Made by a program: the position numbers and the translations under genes
Shown here: positions 1 to 12,532 of the stretch, in pieces
Layout: the number at the start of each line of letters is the position of its first letter
Position numbering within the stretch: position 1 is the first letter of the stretch
The notes under the pieces: model-generated
What the model was told of the DNA's origin: nothing
The model's database searches: none
Seen by the model: only the letters and a program-made list of their open reading frames with translations
NCBI GenBank assembly: GCA_024500155.1
Contig: CM044858.1
Location: forward strand, 1,488,001 to 1,552,000
From: Chenopodium formosanum
Lineage: Eukaryota; Streptophyta; Magnoliopsida; Caryophyllales; Amaranthaceae
DNA: 64,000 nt
Direction of reading: 5' to 3'

Positions 1-330
1 ATACTTTTATTTATGATATAATGTTCATTGCTTATTGTGTATTGTTCTTTGAATTTTGTTTTAAAATTATAATGGGTATATATAAATTATTTTCATTACA
101 TAATATTTTCATGTTCATTATTAATATTACATATGTTCTTTAGATATATATATAAAAAAATAATTAAAAAAATAAAAAATATAAAAATAATAATTTAAAA
201 AAAAAAACATAAAATTAGATGTTCTTTACGAAACAGTTATATGTTCTTTATAAAATAACTACATGCTATTTATAAAGTAGCTACATGTTCTTTCCACTTT
301 TTTTTTTGTCTATACCAACCAAGGTACAGG
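1..330. repeat. Partial interspersed repeat, cut by window edge
   Basis: AT-rich sequence with repeated ATGTTCTTT words. It closely resembles 29630-29760 in the same order (ATGTTCTTTAGAT, a run of AAACATAAAA, then several ATGTTCTTTA..AAACA units). The second copy lies at the right end of a candidate Mutator-like element, so this is probably the end of a sister copy whose other end lies outside the window. No coding potential is seen. Confidence 0.5.
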
Positions 331-517
331 CTGTTGTACCTTAAAATTTTCAGTCGAGAATATATAAAAATATAACAATACTTTGTTTGGATAGTGGATG
401 GGAATAGATAGGGAATAAATAACAAAAATACAAAATTACCCTTATTAATCTTTCTTCTCCAATCTTTTCATTAATGGCAAAATTGTCATTTTCCACTTAT
501 CCCCATTCCCACCCATT

Positions 518-1417
518 CAGGGGCGGAGCAGGGGGGCTGGCGGGGGCCTTGGCCTCCCCCTTGGCTCAAGATATTTATTAAATTTGCTCTAAATTTTCAT
601 TGATTTTGGTGTAGAGGAGTTGGTTTTTCCCATGTGATAGTATGTAAGAACTCTAAGAAGTCAAGGGATCAAATTTTGTAGCTAACAATTTATTTTTTTT
701 TTTTAGGGTTTTTCTACACAGTAACCCTGTTTTTTTTTCACTTTTCTTCGTTGTGCCCCAACATATATAACTTTCTACACGGTAACCCCAATATACTTTT
801 TGTTTCCATACGGTAACCTTGCCGTTATCCTGCCGTTAAAAAATTCCGTTAGTGGGCCCACTCTCCATTTATAAATATTATTTTTATCGAATTGGTATTC
901 CGTCAAAGGTTTCGGGGGCTATTTTGGTCCTTAAGGGTCCAAATTGAGCTCAGATTTGGCAAAAAAATAACGTAGATGCCTCATTTTCCTTATTAAGAAA
1001 TGTCTCAATTTACGTGTTGACATTTTAACACACAAAACGAGACATTTACGTTATTTTTTTGTCAAATTTGAGCTCAATTTGGACCCCTAAAGGCCAAAAT
1101 AGTCCCCGAAACCTTTGACGAAATACCAATTCGATAAAAATAATATTAATAAATGGAGGGTGGGCCCCACTAACGGAATTTTTTAACGGCAGGATAACGA
1201 CAATGTTACCGTATGGAAACAAAAAGTATATTAGGGTTATCGTGTCGAAAGTCATATATGTTGGGGCACAACGTAGAAAAGTGAAAAAAACAGGGTTACT
1301 GTGTAGAAAAACCCTTTTTTTTAAAAAGTAAATGTCATCAATTCAATAGTTGCGAAATTATATATACGTAGGTATAATCTTGGCCTCCCTCACTTAGAAA
1401 TTCTGGCTCCGCCACTG
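518..1417. mobile_element. hAT-like non-autonomous element
   Basis: It starts CAGGGGCGGAGC and ends GCTCCGCCACTG, imperfect terminal inverted repeats of a type common in plant hAT-like elements. The flanking 8-mers (CACCCATT and TATCAATT) match at only 5 of 8 positions, so the duplication is weak. No transposase is encoded. It is itself split by the hairpin element at 705-1315. Confidence 0.5.
705..1315. mobile_element. Foldback MITE with about 278-bp inverted arms
   Basis: The left arm (705-982) is nearly the reverse complement of the right arm (1039-1315), with a loop of about 56 bp. Shared blocks include the ends AGGGTTTTTCTACACAGTAA / TTACTGTGTAGAAAAACCCT and inner words such as TTGAGCTC. 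The flanks are T runs on both sides, so any duplication is hidden. Transcription through it would give a long double-stranded RNA stem. ORFs inside it are artefacts. Confidence 0.85.
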
Positions 1418-1598
1418 TATCAATTTATTACCTACCCTCCCTTGGTAATAAATTGGTAGGAATTCACCCCATTTATTCTCAATCTCATTCCCTTATTTGT
1501 TCCCAATCCCATTTAACAAACAAGAGATTTTTTTTAAAATTTGGGATTAAAAATCCCATTCTCTCCCTCAATTCCCATTTATCAAACACCCCCTCAGG

Positions 1599-3594
1599 AT
1601 TTCTTATACTTTCCTCTAATTAACTAACGCATCCAAAATAATGATGTAGTACGTATAAAAATTTAAATATAATTTGACTTTGGTGGGAAACAAAAATGGA
1701 TTATGAATTATTAACAAGATAAGTTTATTTTAAATAGTTCTATTCCTTAAATTCTATAAAAAAAGGAGGGGAATAATGCATAATATAAACATCAGACTTT
1801 GGAATGTTACTATTAATACACTACACTCTCTCCACTCATATATAATTAAAACTTTTCCTATTCAAAAAAAAAAATAATAAAAAAAAATAAATAAATTAAA
1901 ACTTATAAATTTCGAATGTCCCATGTTTAAGTTAGTATTTTTCAATATTTCTTCATATGCTAACTTTTGTCTCTTTTCGCTTTATCTAAAGTTAAAGTTA
2001 CAAGATTATAACCTTTTATACATATATATACTGATGTATATCCACACTTTTTTCTTTATATTTGTAGACTCTCCTTAATCTCCGCTCAAAAAACATTATT
2101 ATACACTCCGTAAATAACTTATTACTTAAAAAAGGATATTGATCAAAAGAGATGAATTGATGGAATGTTCACACCCTCTCTCGGCAAAGAAAAAATCAAC
2201 AAGAGAGAAAAATGAATGCAAAGATGATAAACACAAGCCAAACTTCAAAGAAAGGGGAAAAAGAAGAGGGGACCAAGAAGCAGACCAAGCAAATGAAAGT
2301 TAGGATAAATACATCTCTCACTTTCATGATTTTGACATGGATGGTTGTAAATAAAAAGGGTAATTAACCCCCTCCAAAAATAAAATTACTCCTATAAAAA
2401 TAAAAAGATTATTATATTAAATATTGAAGTGCTACACTAGTAAACTAGGGTAGTAGCTTAGCTGTATGAAGATGATGATCAAATCAGGCTTCCTCGCAGG
2501 AGACAGAAAGAAAAGCTGATTGGTCTTTTACTCTCTACCCCTCCACCACTTGTTACACCTTCTTTTTGGGTCCCACTCCACCCCCCTTGGTTTTTTTTAC
2601 CGCGTTTGTATTGTGGGAAATTATTCCTCCTACCCCTTACTCAATCCTACAATTTTCTTGGAAATTTCACTTACATTTCCTTATACCTTGTCGAGTTAGA
2701 ATCTCGTATAAGTCAATTTAGGGTCTGTTCTCATACGTTGAAATTCAGTTCGGTTCATTTAGTTATGTTCAGTTCAGTTCAGCTCCTAATTTCCTTCTCT
2801 TATAAAATATTCAGTTCAGTTCAGTTCAGCTCAGTTCAGTCAATGAGAACAGACCCTTAATCTAAGTAATCAAGGCCATTTAAGAGAATGGGGAAGGTCC
2901 ATAAAAGATTTCACATTGTTCACATACTAGGTCACTCGTATACGATATGTGTAAAATTCTTAGGATAGATATGTGTAAGATATTCAAATAGTACATATTT
3001 TCAATAGATATATACAAAGTATCAAAAAGTTATAAAAGATGAAAAAAGGATTATTATTACTGATGCTTTGTACGTAGAAGCATTTGTATTGAGTTATTTA
3101 TGTATGTCAAGAATGAAACTACGAAAGGGTTTTAGTTGTAGGAAAAATCCCAACATAATAAACACAATAGGATGTACTACATGCTACGTACCTTGATGTT
3201 GAAATTTAGAAAGATACTCTAGTATACTAAAAATTAAAGATGCTAACAAAAAAAAAGTCTATAATATAATGACATAGAATGAGACAATTTTACTAATATT
3301 GGTGTTTCCAATAACATACACACATACTCTATTTAAAATTTACCTGAGTACACACTAGATGATCGTACCTTGAACAATGAGTAATTTCATTCCTTGCGAT
3401 GAATGAAGGCGGCACAAAGGGAGCATGGATCTTCTACCATAGGTTAACTAGATAAATTGGATTATATTACACATACAATAATGATTACTACTACGTTAGC
3501 TTATTAACTGAAATACCTCTAATTCCATCCTCTCGACCATTTGATTGAATTCCTATTGATTAATTGCCTCTAAATACATGATAGGTAAATTTAG
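1599..3594. other. Gene-free stretch
   Basis: AT-rich sequence downstream of the SPL gene (which reads leftward). Apart from the small TTCAG-type MITE at 2720-2857 I see no coding exon with splice signals and no RNA gene. Confidence 0.6.
2720..2857. mobile_element. TTCAG-repeat MITE, copy 1
   Basis: Inverted ends AGGGTCTGTTCTCAT / ATGAGAACAGACCCT enclose many TTCAG pentamers (TTCAGTTCAGTTCAGC). It is one of at least seven related copies in this window. An 84-residue ORF across it is a by-product of the repeat. Confidence 0.75.
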
Positions 3595-5061
3595 CTACTC
3601 AATTGACCTTATTTGCATGAGACTTGAATCAAATGATACCCTTGGTGGTGATACTGCAATTGTCACCGATGACGACGAGTTCATCCCTGAATCTGATGGA
3701 GACCCTGCAAATTAAAATGTACAAATTAATCATCATGTTTAATTACCTCGTAATCAATAACAAAACCTACTTCATCAAAACTAATATAACTAATTACGCG
3801 TTTGTTATTAAATGTCCCAATACGGTAGGGACACACTCTCCTGGACTTATTTTATTACTAATTAACATGCCTATCTACTCGATTTACTTTCTTGTCAATA
3901 AGACAGAATTGTCACCGATATTTGAATTTAAGGAGTGCGAACATAATTACCGACATATTTTTAATAGAACTTTAAAAACGTTAACATAATACGAAGTAGT
4001 AATTTAAATACAGTACGAAATTTAAGATTAATAGAAAAAACGGAAAATTACTTAAAATAGTTTGGGAGGGAGATGATTGAGCATTTTCCCCTGAGGACAT
4101 AGACGGTGCAGTAGAAGTAACACGTTGATTGTTTGATTTTCGACGTCGGCGATTGTGATCAGCCAATCTTTTCCGGCAACTTCTCTTGCCATTATCAAAT
4201 TCCGATAGCAGATGAAACCTAATACAAAGCATATATAAATCACTATTACAAAACACACAAAAGGTAATTTTCGTCATTTCATATTATCATTATTCATTAA
4301 CGGTCATTCTTAACTAACCTAATCTAATACCCTTAATAAGCAACAACAAAAGGACAAAAGTACCCCTCGGGAAAACAAGCCCGAATGATTGGAGTCCAAT
4401 TTTTATAAAATAAACATCTTCTCGAGACTGTAACCTAATTACACAGACGAAGGAGGTGTAAAGGGTAAAAAGGAATTTACCGGCTGCACTGCTGGCAGAA
4501 ACGCTGAGTTAATCCGGCGGCGATTACGGTAGAAGATTTGGAGTGAAACTCGCAAACCTTATGACGACGGTGGTAGTGCTTAGCATGGCTAAGGTCAGCA
4601 TTACAACCTTCAGCTTGACATTTAGGTGAGTGCAACGCCGGTTCGACCGCCCTGGACCGGCGGTAGAGCCGGCTGACGAGGTCATCATCGGCGGAGAAGT
4701 AAGTACGCCGACCTAAGTTCAAACCAATGGGGCGGTTCGTAAAAAGATCCGGTTCGGTTTTGGGGATTTGCATGACGGAGGAGAGTGACTCAAGGGTTAG
4801 TAAGGAGGATGAACCGGCTGTAGGGAAGCCACGTGGGTTGGAGAAGAGTGGGATTTGTGGGGGAGTATTGTCGTAGGGTATCGTGAACGAGTCGTCGAAG
4901 ATTGGACGGTGGTGGTGTGATGGGGTGGTGAAGTCATGACTGTTGTTATGATTATGGTTATGGTTATGATTATGATTATGATTATGATGGTGGAGATCGA
5001 TGTCGGAGAGGATTAGGTTAGGGGGAGGGGGGGAATGATTGTTCCATTCGTAGCGTAACAT
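3595..5061 (-). CDS. SPL8: SPL8-like SBP-box transcription factor
   Basis: A squamosa-promoter-binding-like nuclear transcription factor that binds GTAC-core DNA through two zinc sites. Three exons: 5061-4481, 4218-4052 and 3704-3595, giving 285 residues (phases 2 and 1 agree; donors CCG|GTAAAT and TTAA|GTAATT; acceptors TATTAG and TTTGCAG). The SBP domain runs from about residue 146 to 223. Its zinc ligands include CQAEGC, HYHRRHKVCEFH and RFCQQC in exon 1; the basic nuclear-localisation stretch (GKRSCRKRLADHNRRRRK) is in exon 2. The motif IGLNLGRRTYFSADDD before the domain is typical of SPL8, as is the exon-3 start SPSDSGMNSSSS. SPL8 proteins are about 330 residues and lack the miR156 target site; I see none here. 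Residues 24-40 are an HN repeat. A possible TATA box on the minus strand (TATAAAG, 5463-5457) would give a 5' UTR of roughly 370-400 bases. Confidence 0.93.
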
Positions 5062-7067
5062 CTTTTAATTAGGAATAACGTGTGAATGAATACTACAAGA
5101 GCGGGGTTAATTGATAATTTAAAAATAATTAGTTTATTAGTAGTGTAACGTAGTTTGAACAGAAGAGAGTGAGCGAAAGGATGATGATGAAAGAGAAATG
5201 TAGAATGAAATAGAAGGGATTATTGTTTGGAAACATGGGGAGGTTGTTGTTGGGAATGAACATGGAATGAATAATGAAGAAAGATAGAGAGAACGAATAA
5301 GAGTAATACAAGTAGTAATAGTAGTAGTAAGAAAGATGAGAGAAATGGGAAAAAATACTTTATGGAGTTGCACACACTTTGCTTTCTCACATGAGTAATG
5401 GCAATTGTCAAGTTATAAGCACCTCATCTCTCTTTCTCTCTCTTTCATGTATGGTACTTTATAAGAGGTAATTTTGGGGTTGAGAGAAGGGAAGGTATCT
5501 TTAATCAATTATTGACTCTACTCATTACTCATTTACTTTGTCTTTATTTTTATTTTTTCTTTTGAGTCACCAGGGTTTACCTAACTTGACTTTCTCAATA
5601 AAAATATATATTGTAATCAGATTTGAGGCAACTGGATAGATTAGTACAATGTTAATTGGATGTATATACAACAATGAACTGTATGGTCTACACTTTCAAT
5701 CGATTAGATTCAGTAGAGTATCTGAGTTGCTTTGATCTCTAAGATATATATACGTCTTTGAGTTTGATTTTATCTAATTAGACTCATAATTTTTGTCTTT
5801 AAAATTACATTAAAGTCTTTCTCATTTTGATTTTTTTTATATTTGAAAAAATCGTTGTCTATATAAGAAACAGATGGAGCAGTAGTTATATATATACACT
5901 GTACCCACCCTTTGTTTATAATTAAAAGGCATAAGGCATAACCTATATTATGAAGTCGTTTCTAATCATACCCTTCGTTTATAATTTAATTAAAAGGCAT
6001 AATTTATGCCTTTTAATTATAGGATGCTATGCGCCAGACCTTAACCGTGTAGAGAGAATTTACTTATTACTAATTAAATATAAACGCTGCACATGCAAGT
6101 ATCTTTATTTATTTATAAAGAGTTAGATCGAACCTTGTAAAGCAATGCAACAATAGTTCCGAACAAATGAAGCATATCGAACAGATGACAATAGTAAACT
6201 CTGTAGTAATGTACAATTGTGGCTAGTGTTGATTACTAATTCCCGATCCCCTCATCAAAATAAGCTAAAACCTAGAGTTGAGTTGATTTGATTTGATTTT
6301 GGGACCATATCATATCAATGATTAGAGGATAATTTAATCAATCACTAGTGAATTGAATGGGATGATCCTAAAAGTTCTTAAATTTAACAGTTTAATTGTG
6401 CAAGGAAGCTTCTCTCCGTTTGTTAATAAACCTTTAGCTATTTACAGACAAATTGCATGATTATTACGAGTATATATTTATATATGTACAGTTGTACTGT
6501 TACATGAATATAAGCATACTTCCAAATTCTTACTTATTGCCGTGTTTTATTACGGAGTACAAGAATAAATAATGATATGATATATTAAATAATCGTACTA
6601 TATTGCTATCTAGCTAGACTACAACTTAATTTTTGTTAAAGGAAAAACTGAGGAGAGTTTGTAAGTTTTATTAAAAGATAATACTTGTATATACGTAATC
6701 AATTAGAGGTGTAGTGTATTTTTTACGTTCCATTTTTCTTAATTATAATTATAAGTTCATGTAATTACAAATTATTTCCAAAGGTTATCAATTAATGATA
6801 GGGTTGTGGCTATTTTCAATAAGAATATCATTAAGCCAACATTAACTTTCAAATGATTGAACTTGCTACCTCAAATTGTGTGTTTCCCATATTAAGCATG
6901 TTAAATTTTTAAATCAATGAAGGTTACAATAATTTAGGGTCTATATTTTGATTTTGTTTAATTAAAACGTATTATATTACTAAATCCATGAGATGTGGCA
7001 TATAATGACATACATATATACATGAATTGAAATATTATACAACCTCCGTATATGTATAATATAACAT

Positions 7068-7134
7068 AGGCCCTGTTCTCATACGTTGAAATTCAGTTCA
7101 GTTCAGCTGAGTTCAGTCAATGATAACAAGCCCA
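7068..7134. mobile_element. TTCAG-repeat MITE, copy 2 (short)
   Basis: A 67-bp deleted relative of the element at 2720: GGCCCTGTTCTCATACGTTG at the left, TTCAG units, and CAATGATAACAAGCCC at the right. Confidence 0.65.
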
Positions 7135-7263
7135 TAGTTGTTTTAATTTATATACTGAAAGGCAATGCTCTATATGCTACATAATGCTTCATATTATCTC
7201 TTTATTATTTATATTTTTTGTTCCATCCACTTGTAATGCTTCATATTATCTCTTTATTATTTA

Positions 7264-7353
7264 CTACCTCCGTTACATATTATTTGCAACGATTAGACAT
7301 TTTTCCTCTCTACTTTATGTCAAGTCGTTGCAAATAATATGTAACGGAGGTAG
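7264..7353. mobile_element. Stowaway-like MITE, 90 bp
   Basis: Almost fully palindromic: CTACCTCCGTTACATATTAT at the left and its reverse complement at the right. It is flanked by TA on both sides (7262-7263 and 7354-7355), the Tc1/mariner target duplication. Confidence 0.8.
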
Positions 7354-7648
7354 TATATTTTTTTATTCCATCCACTTATCATTAATGCGTATCTTCATAA
7401 TATCGATTGTTAACATTATCATACGGAGTATGAGATTAATCTAGCTTAGCTTATTAACATCACTTCATATGCATTTTTTTTTTTTAAATTATTATCTGTA
7501 ATTCTTCGTCTACTTACTACGGAGCAGTACATTCTATTGGGTTACAAATTAAATTTAGACAAAAACGTGAGAATATAAATATAAAACCAAAATATCACTT
7601 TAATTAAAATACTAAAGATAACATGTGCATGTTGAAATAAAACAGCTA

Positions 7649-7954
7649 CTCCCTCTGTCCCCGAATGATAGTCACTTTTGCCATTTTTAGTGACCCAAAA
7701 TGTTAGTCACATTTGCTTTTTTCAAGTACCATTAATATTATTTTTTTTATCAAAATTCTCTAACTTTTACAAAAATATTTGTGCAAATTTAACTTTCTCA
7801 TGTAAATTTTAATTTTCCATGTACTTTAATTACTTTCTCTCTCTACTTTTTTACATACCCAATGTAAATTTACTTTTTCAATGTACTTTCTTTAATTCTC
7901 CTTAATTTCCGTGATTTTTCTTCAAAAGTGACTATCATTTGGGGACGGAGGGAG
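7649..7954. mobile_element. Stowaway-like MITE, 306 bp
   Basis: Inverted ends CTCCCTCTGTCCCCGAATGA and TCATTTGGGGACGGAGGGAG with a TA duplication. It is related in sequence to the copies at 34336 and 35219 inside the SCPL gene (shared CCCAAAATGTT and ACCATTAATATT words). Confidence 0.8.
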
Positions 7955-8103
7955 TACATGATGGAAGGAATTCTTGTTACATTGTTAGCACGAACCAGCT
8001 ATATCAATCATCATATATCACTATTATATTGCTATCATGTCAAATTAAACTTTTCTTTACCTCCAATAAGTACATTCAAGTGATGGGATGTTCATCTAAA
8101 CTA

Positions 8104-8201
8104 AGGGTCTGTTTATATTTACTGAACTGATTGGAACTAAATTGAACTGAACTGATTGAAGCTGAACTGAACTAAAATTAAGCTGAAGTGAACAAGCCCT
8201 T
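8104..8201. mobile_element. TTCAG-repeat MITE, copy 3
   Basis: Starts AGGGTCTGTTTATATTTACT, carries CTGAA units (the complement of TTCAG) and ends GAACAAGCCCTT. Confidence 0.65.
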
Positions 8202-8919
8202 AACAATATATAGTTTTTTTTTTTTGGTTTAACGAGAGCTATATATAGTTAATTGATAGCTTTTCTTTTAATTAAAAACGTAAGTTAATCAATACTCCTA
8301 TTTGTATGAATGTATGATTTTGATCTTTCAAAAAAAAAAAAAAAAATTGAATGTATGATTTAAATGGAGTGAATTTTAAGCTAGTGACTTAAGTCCAATC
8401 TCTTCAAAAACAACCTTATCATAGGATAAAGTGTCCCAGTTTTACAATAATTTGTGGAAATTTTGGTTTTGATAAACACGTCGTAATTGATATGATGTTC
8501 ATACACTTTTTATTTTATCTCCTTTATTTCCTACTTTCACAAATCGAATTAAAGAGGTTATATTCACTAAATTTTATACTCCGTATTACATAATTAATGT
8601 ATTCTAAATTACAGGTCATATAGACATAGTACCCGTAGTATGATATATGTGTAGTAATTTGCATCATAATAAATTAATAATATGAAGTACTACAAAGATT
8701 CTTATTTTGTTACTATGATAATAATATCTTTGACTGCAGACGAATCAAGTAATTAGCTAGCCTAATTACACGGATCAACGCTTGAGGATAAGAGAGTTGA
8801 GTTAAGAAACTTTGTAATTCCGAACTAATTAGATGGCACTGTATTATATACGTAGTATACTTGAACTTGTATTATTACATCATAATTATCGCAAAACGAA
8901 ATTGCTAACATAGGCTATA

Positions 8920-9175
8920 CTTCCTCCGTTCTTTTTTACTTGACCCGCTTTGACTTTTACACTATTCACCGCCCCTTCTTCGACCGTATTTTGTGAACTT
9001 TATGTAAGGAATAACATATTCATGCAAGATTTTTTAAATTCATTTCAATAAGTACTATCATAATATATAACTTAAATAATTTTTACTTATGGAGAGTTAA
9101 AGTTATTGATCGTTAAAGTTTTACATCGGCAAGCGTGATAAAAAAAATAGATCAAGTAAAAAAGACTAGAAGAAG
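8920..9175. mobile_element. Stowaway-like MITE
   Basis: Left end CTTCCTCCGTTCTTTTTTAC and right end AAAAAAGACTAGAAGAAG are diverged inverted repeats flanked by TA. Confidence 0.6.
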
Positions 9176-9763
9176 TATATATTCCCCAAAAAATTTAAAA
9201 ATATTTGTGTTTAAATTTTTGATGGATAATAACAAGTGAGAATAAACGAGGAGAGATGAAGGTGAAGAGCATTTGTCATGTAATGGAAAGGAAGAGAGAA
9301 TCGCAAAGGTGATGCACCATAATCTTTGGTTGCAGAGATTTGGAACTGGAAAAGTCTTATAAAATGGGTCCCACATATATTTTGGCACAAAGACTTTATG
9401 AATGAATCATCAAAAAAAACAAACAATATAAAATTATATTCTCTCTCCTCCAATTTAAAATTATATAAAATTATGGACCCGTCATAATCATATTTTATTA
9501 TTTTCATATTCTCTCTCCTTCAATTTTTTCCACTACTTTTGCTTTTTACAATTTTTTATTCTTCTACCTCTATATTTTATTACTTTCTCCAATTTCTCCT
9601 AAAACTCTGCGCATGGAGAAATGGAACAAGTATTTAAAAACGGAGGTCCTATTTGTTTCTAAAGTATATAAGTGCTATGCGCCAATAGTTTTAAGAAAAT
9701 TTTATAAATATTGCATCATATTTATTTCTAGAAATAAATATCTTTCTTTACATTGTAAATATT

Positions 9764-9912
9764 ATGTTCTCATTGACTAAAATGAGTTGAACTGAACTGA
9801 ACTGAACTTATTAGAGCTGAATTGAACAAAACTGAAATGAATATTTTATGAAAGAAGGGAATTAAAAGCTGAACTAAACTTATTACAGCAGAACAAAACT
9901 GAACTGAAAATA
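9764..9912. mobile_element. TTCAG-repeat MITE, copy 4 (degraded)
   Basis: ATGTTCTCATTGACT followed by repeated GAACT/CTGAA units. The right end is not clear. The 65-residue ORF overlapping it is a repeat artefact. Confidence 0.55.
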
Positions 9913-10181
9913 ATCGTATAATAAAAAAAAAAGATGCAAATATAAAATAAATAAAAAAAAAAAACAAAGGGAGTACTTGATTTTTTATTTTATGTTTATA
10001 TTATATGGATAATTTAATTTGTTAGCTCTCTTTTCTTTTATTCCACTACTACTCCTTCAATTTTTAAATACTTGTTCCATTTATCAATGTGCGGAGTGTT
10101 AGGAGAAATTGAAGAAATTAATAAAATATGGAGGTAGTGGGGTTAGTGAAAAGTAAATAGGATGAAAGAGAATCTAAAGTA

Positions 10182-11014
10182 CTCCCTCCGTCCCATAATT
10201 ACAAGTAAAATTACTATTTTGGGTGTCCCAAAATGTTCCTCCTATTACTTCCTCCGTTTTTAAATATAATATTTGCTCCACTTTCCTTTTTTGGCCGTTT
10301 TTAAGTACTTGCCCTATTTCCTTTTTTGAAAAGCTTTTACAATGTTTAAGTCACCCAACATAATACTCTATAGCCTCATATTTTTCCACTACTTTGCTTA
10401 TTACAATTTTTTTTATTTTCTCAACTACCCTACTATCTCCATATTTTATTACTTTTTCTAATTTCTCCTAAAACTCCGCGAGTACTTGAAAACGGAGGGA
10501 GTTTAATTAAAAATAAAACCTAATCATTACTAACTTTTTAGTATTTTCACACAAATTACACACATACCTAAAAAATCATTACTTATTTTTTTTCCTTTTT
10601 TCATTCAAAATACACACATACTAAAAAATCATTACTTCTTTTTTAACTTTTTCCATACAATATTCTCTACTATTTTTTATTATTCCCATGCAACATTTTT
10701 CCCTTTTTACTTTTTCATACGATATTCCTCTATTATTTCCATCCTCCTAAAATATATATTTTTTTTTTCGAAGAAATAAAATATTATTTTATTGAGTCTC
10801 ACTAGTTAATGGAAATAAATTAAATATTATATAAGGAAATGGAGCAAGTATTTAAAAATCACCGAAAATATAAAGTGAATCATATACTCCCTAAATGTAA
10901 AGTAAGGGTAATTTAGTCAAATATCAATGACTTAAAAAGGAAATATCCTAAATGTAAAGAATAAAAAGAAACACTGTAAATAAAAACGTAAAAAATAAAA
11001 GGGAACGGAGGGAG
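10182..11014. mobile_element. Cluster of nested Stowaway-like MITEs
   Basis: Several CTCCCTCCGT-type ends lie close together: CTCCCTCCGTCCCATAATTA at 10182, an inner pair at about 10248-10501 (CTTCCTCCGTTTTTAAATAT with AAAACGGAGGGAG), and AACGGAGGGAG at 11004-11014. The inner pair is convincing; how the outer ends pair is not resolved. Confidence 0.5.
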
Positions 11015-11374
11015 TATTTAATAACGGATGAAGAATAAAAAAATGTGTCAATTTTATAGTGCAATATTAAAAGAAGGGAAAGTAATAACGATATATTGAG
11101 TGAGATGGATGAGTCTGACTAATAATGTTTGACAAAAATCCGTACAATGGAGTCAACGTCGTTGCAGGCTTTCTTTTTCTACTGCTAAAGCGGAACCACA
11201 CACGACCCATCTTACGCTCTTGTCGGCTACGCCTCTTTTATTTATGTGTCCCACCACCTCCTTCATCATCAACTTCCCCCCAACCCCATCTCTTATTTCC
11301 ATCCTAATTAATCATCACTTTCTTTTTGTGTGTACAAGTTTTAACAATATCATGTAAGTCCAAATTATGACTTA

Positions 11375-11463
11375 AGGGCCTGTTCTAATGTATAGAACTG
11401 ATTGAGGAGGCAATTTTTACGAGCTGAATTGAATTGAACTTAAGCTGAACTAGACATGCCCTT
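11375..11463. mobile_element. TTCAG-repeat MITE, copy 5
   Basis: AAGGGCCTGTTCTAATGTA at the left, GAATTGAACT units inside, and GACATGCCCTT at the right. Confidence 0.6.
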
Positions 11464-12532
11464 AGTTTGTGCGCAGGAAGTATTTAATTTGATTGGCAAT
11501 GAAGAAGTCATCATCATGGGTTAACATCTTCTAGCTAGGACATGTTTATTGGACTATCTTAAGTTGTATACAAGTCTTATGTCAGACTGTTTATCGATCA
11601 CTACTGTTGGTGAACTCATGCGATTTTGACGAAACTTGTTGGGGTTTATGACGAGACAATAAAACTAGGTAATTAACTGTTGGTTCGTTGCTAATTATTA
11701 TTTTTTTGGTTGTTTAAATCAATTGTTTAGTACATTTATTTAACTTTTATAATGAAATTTAATTTCTTTCGTTTTTGTTTCTAGTCGTTAGTCAATTTTT
11801 TGCTTTAATTAACATCAGTTAGTGCCCTACTTAAACTGGTAAACCTAGTTAATGCAACAAATTAAATTATAGTTATACTTTCATGATACATACATTAGTG
11901 ATTAAACACGTGTAAATACTTTATTATGTCTTCCACCCTTCCCACATGAACCAATAGCAGCATACGGAGTATAAACTATCCTTCTAACTATGAAGGTAAG
12001 GAATATAATTCAAACAAGCAAACAAATGCCTCGATTATCATTTATATATGGTAATATCTGACTACAAATAAATATCACAACTTCCAAATTTGTATACACA
12101 CAAGAATGTATGACAAAATTACGCATGAATTTACTAATGTTTTATTTCTCTTGTTACATCTGCTTATACTTTTTTCCTACGTAATTTATAGGATTGAACT
12201 TGTCCCAAGGGATTGGGGCCCATTATGGGAAAAAAAAAGTTGTTTGTTATGGAAAACATAGGGATCCAAAACTAGGCTAGCTAGAATTTTAACATCTGAA
12301 GATTCTGAAAGCAACTTGCAAATTTATGCCCTAAGGACTTAAGGAGAACCAACAATTGACACGTCTACGACTTATTCTAATACTCACTCATACTTAATCT
12401 TCACAAACATTTCTCAAACATTTTAGATTTTTAGCTAGTAACTCGTACGTACTAGGTAACGAAAGTGTGGAACCTTTTTTTTTTTTGTAATTGGGGCTTA
12501 TTGTATACTTTAGCCATCAATTCGGATATATA

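Larger units (their letters stand above)
380..1598. mobile_element. Outer MITE-like element, host of nested insertions
   Basis: The left part (GTTTGGATAGTGGATGGGAA) and the reverse complement of the right part (GTTTGATAAATGGGAATTGA) form imperfect inverted ends about 1.2 kb apart. The element is interrupted by the element at 518-1417. Superfamily and exact ends are uncertain; no clear target duplication is seen. Confidence 0.4.

Noticed and set aside
704..1315. Coding gene in the first kilobase
   Set aside because: The ORF lies in the arm of the hairpin element and its counterpart in the other arm has different frames.
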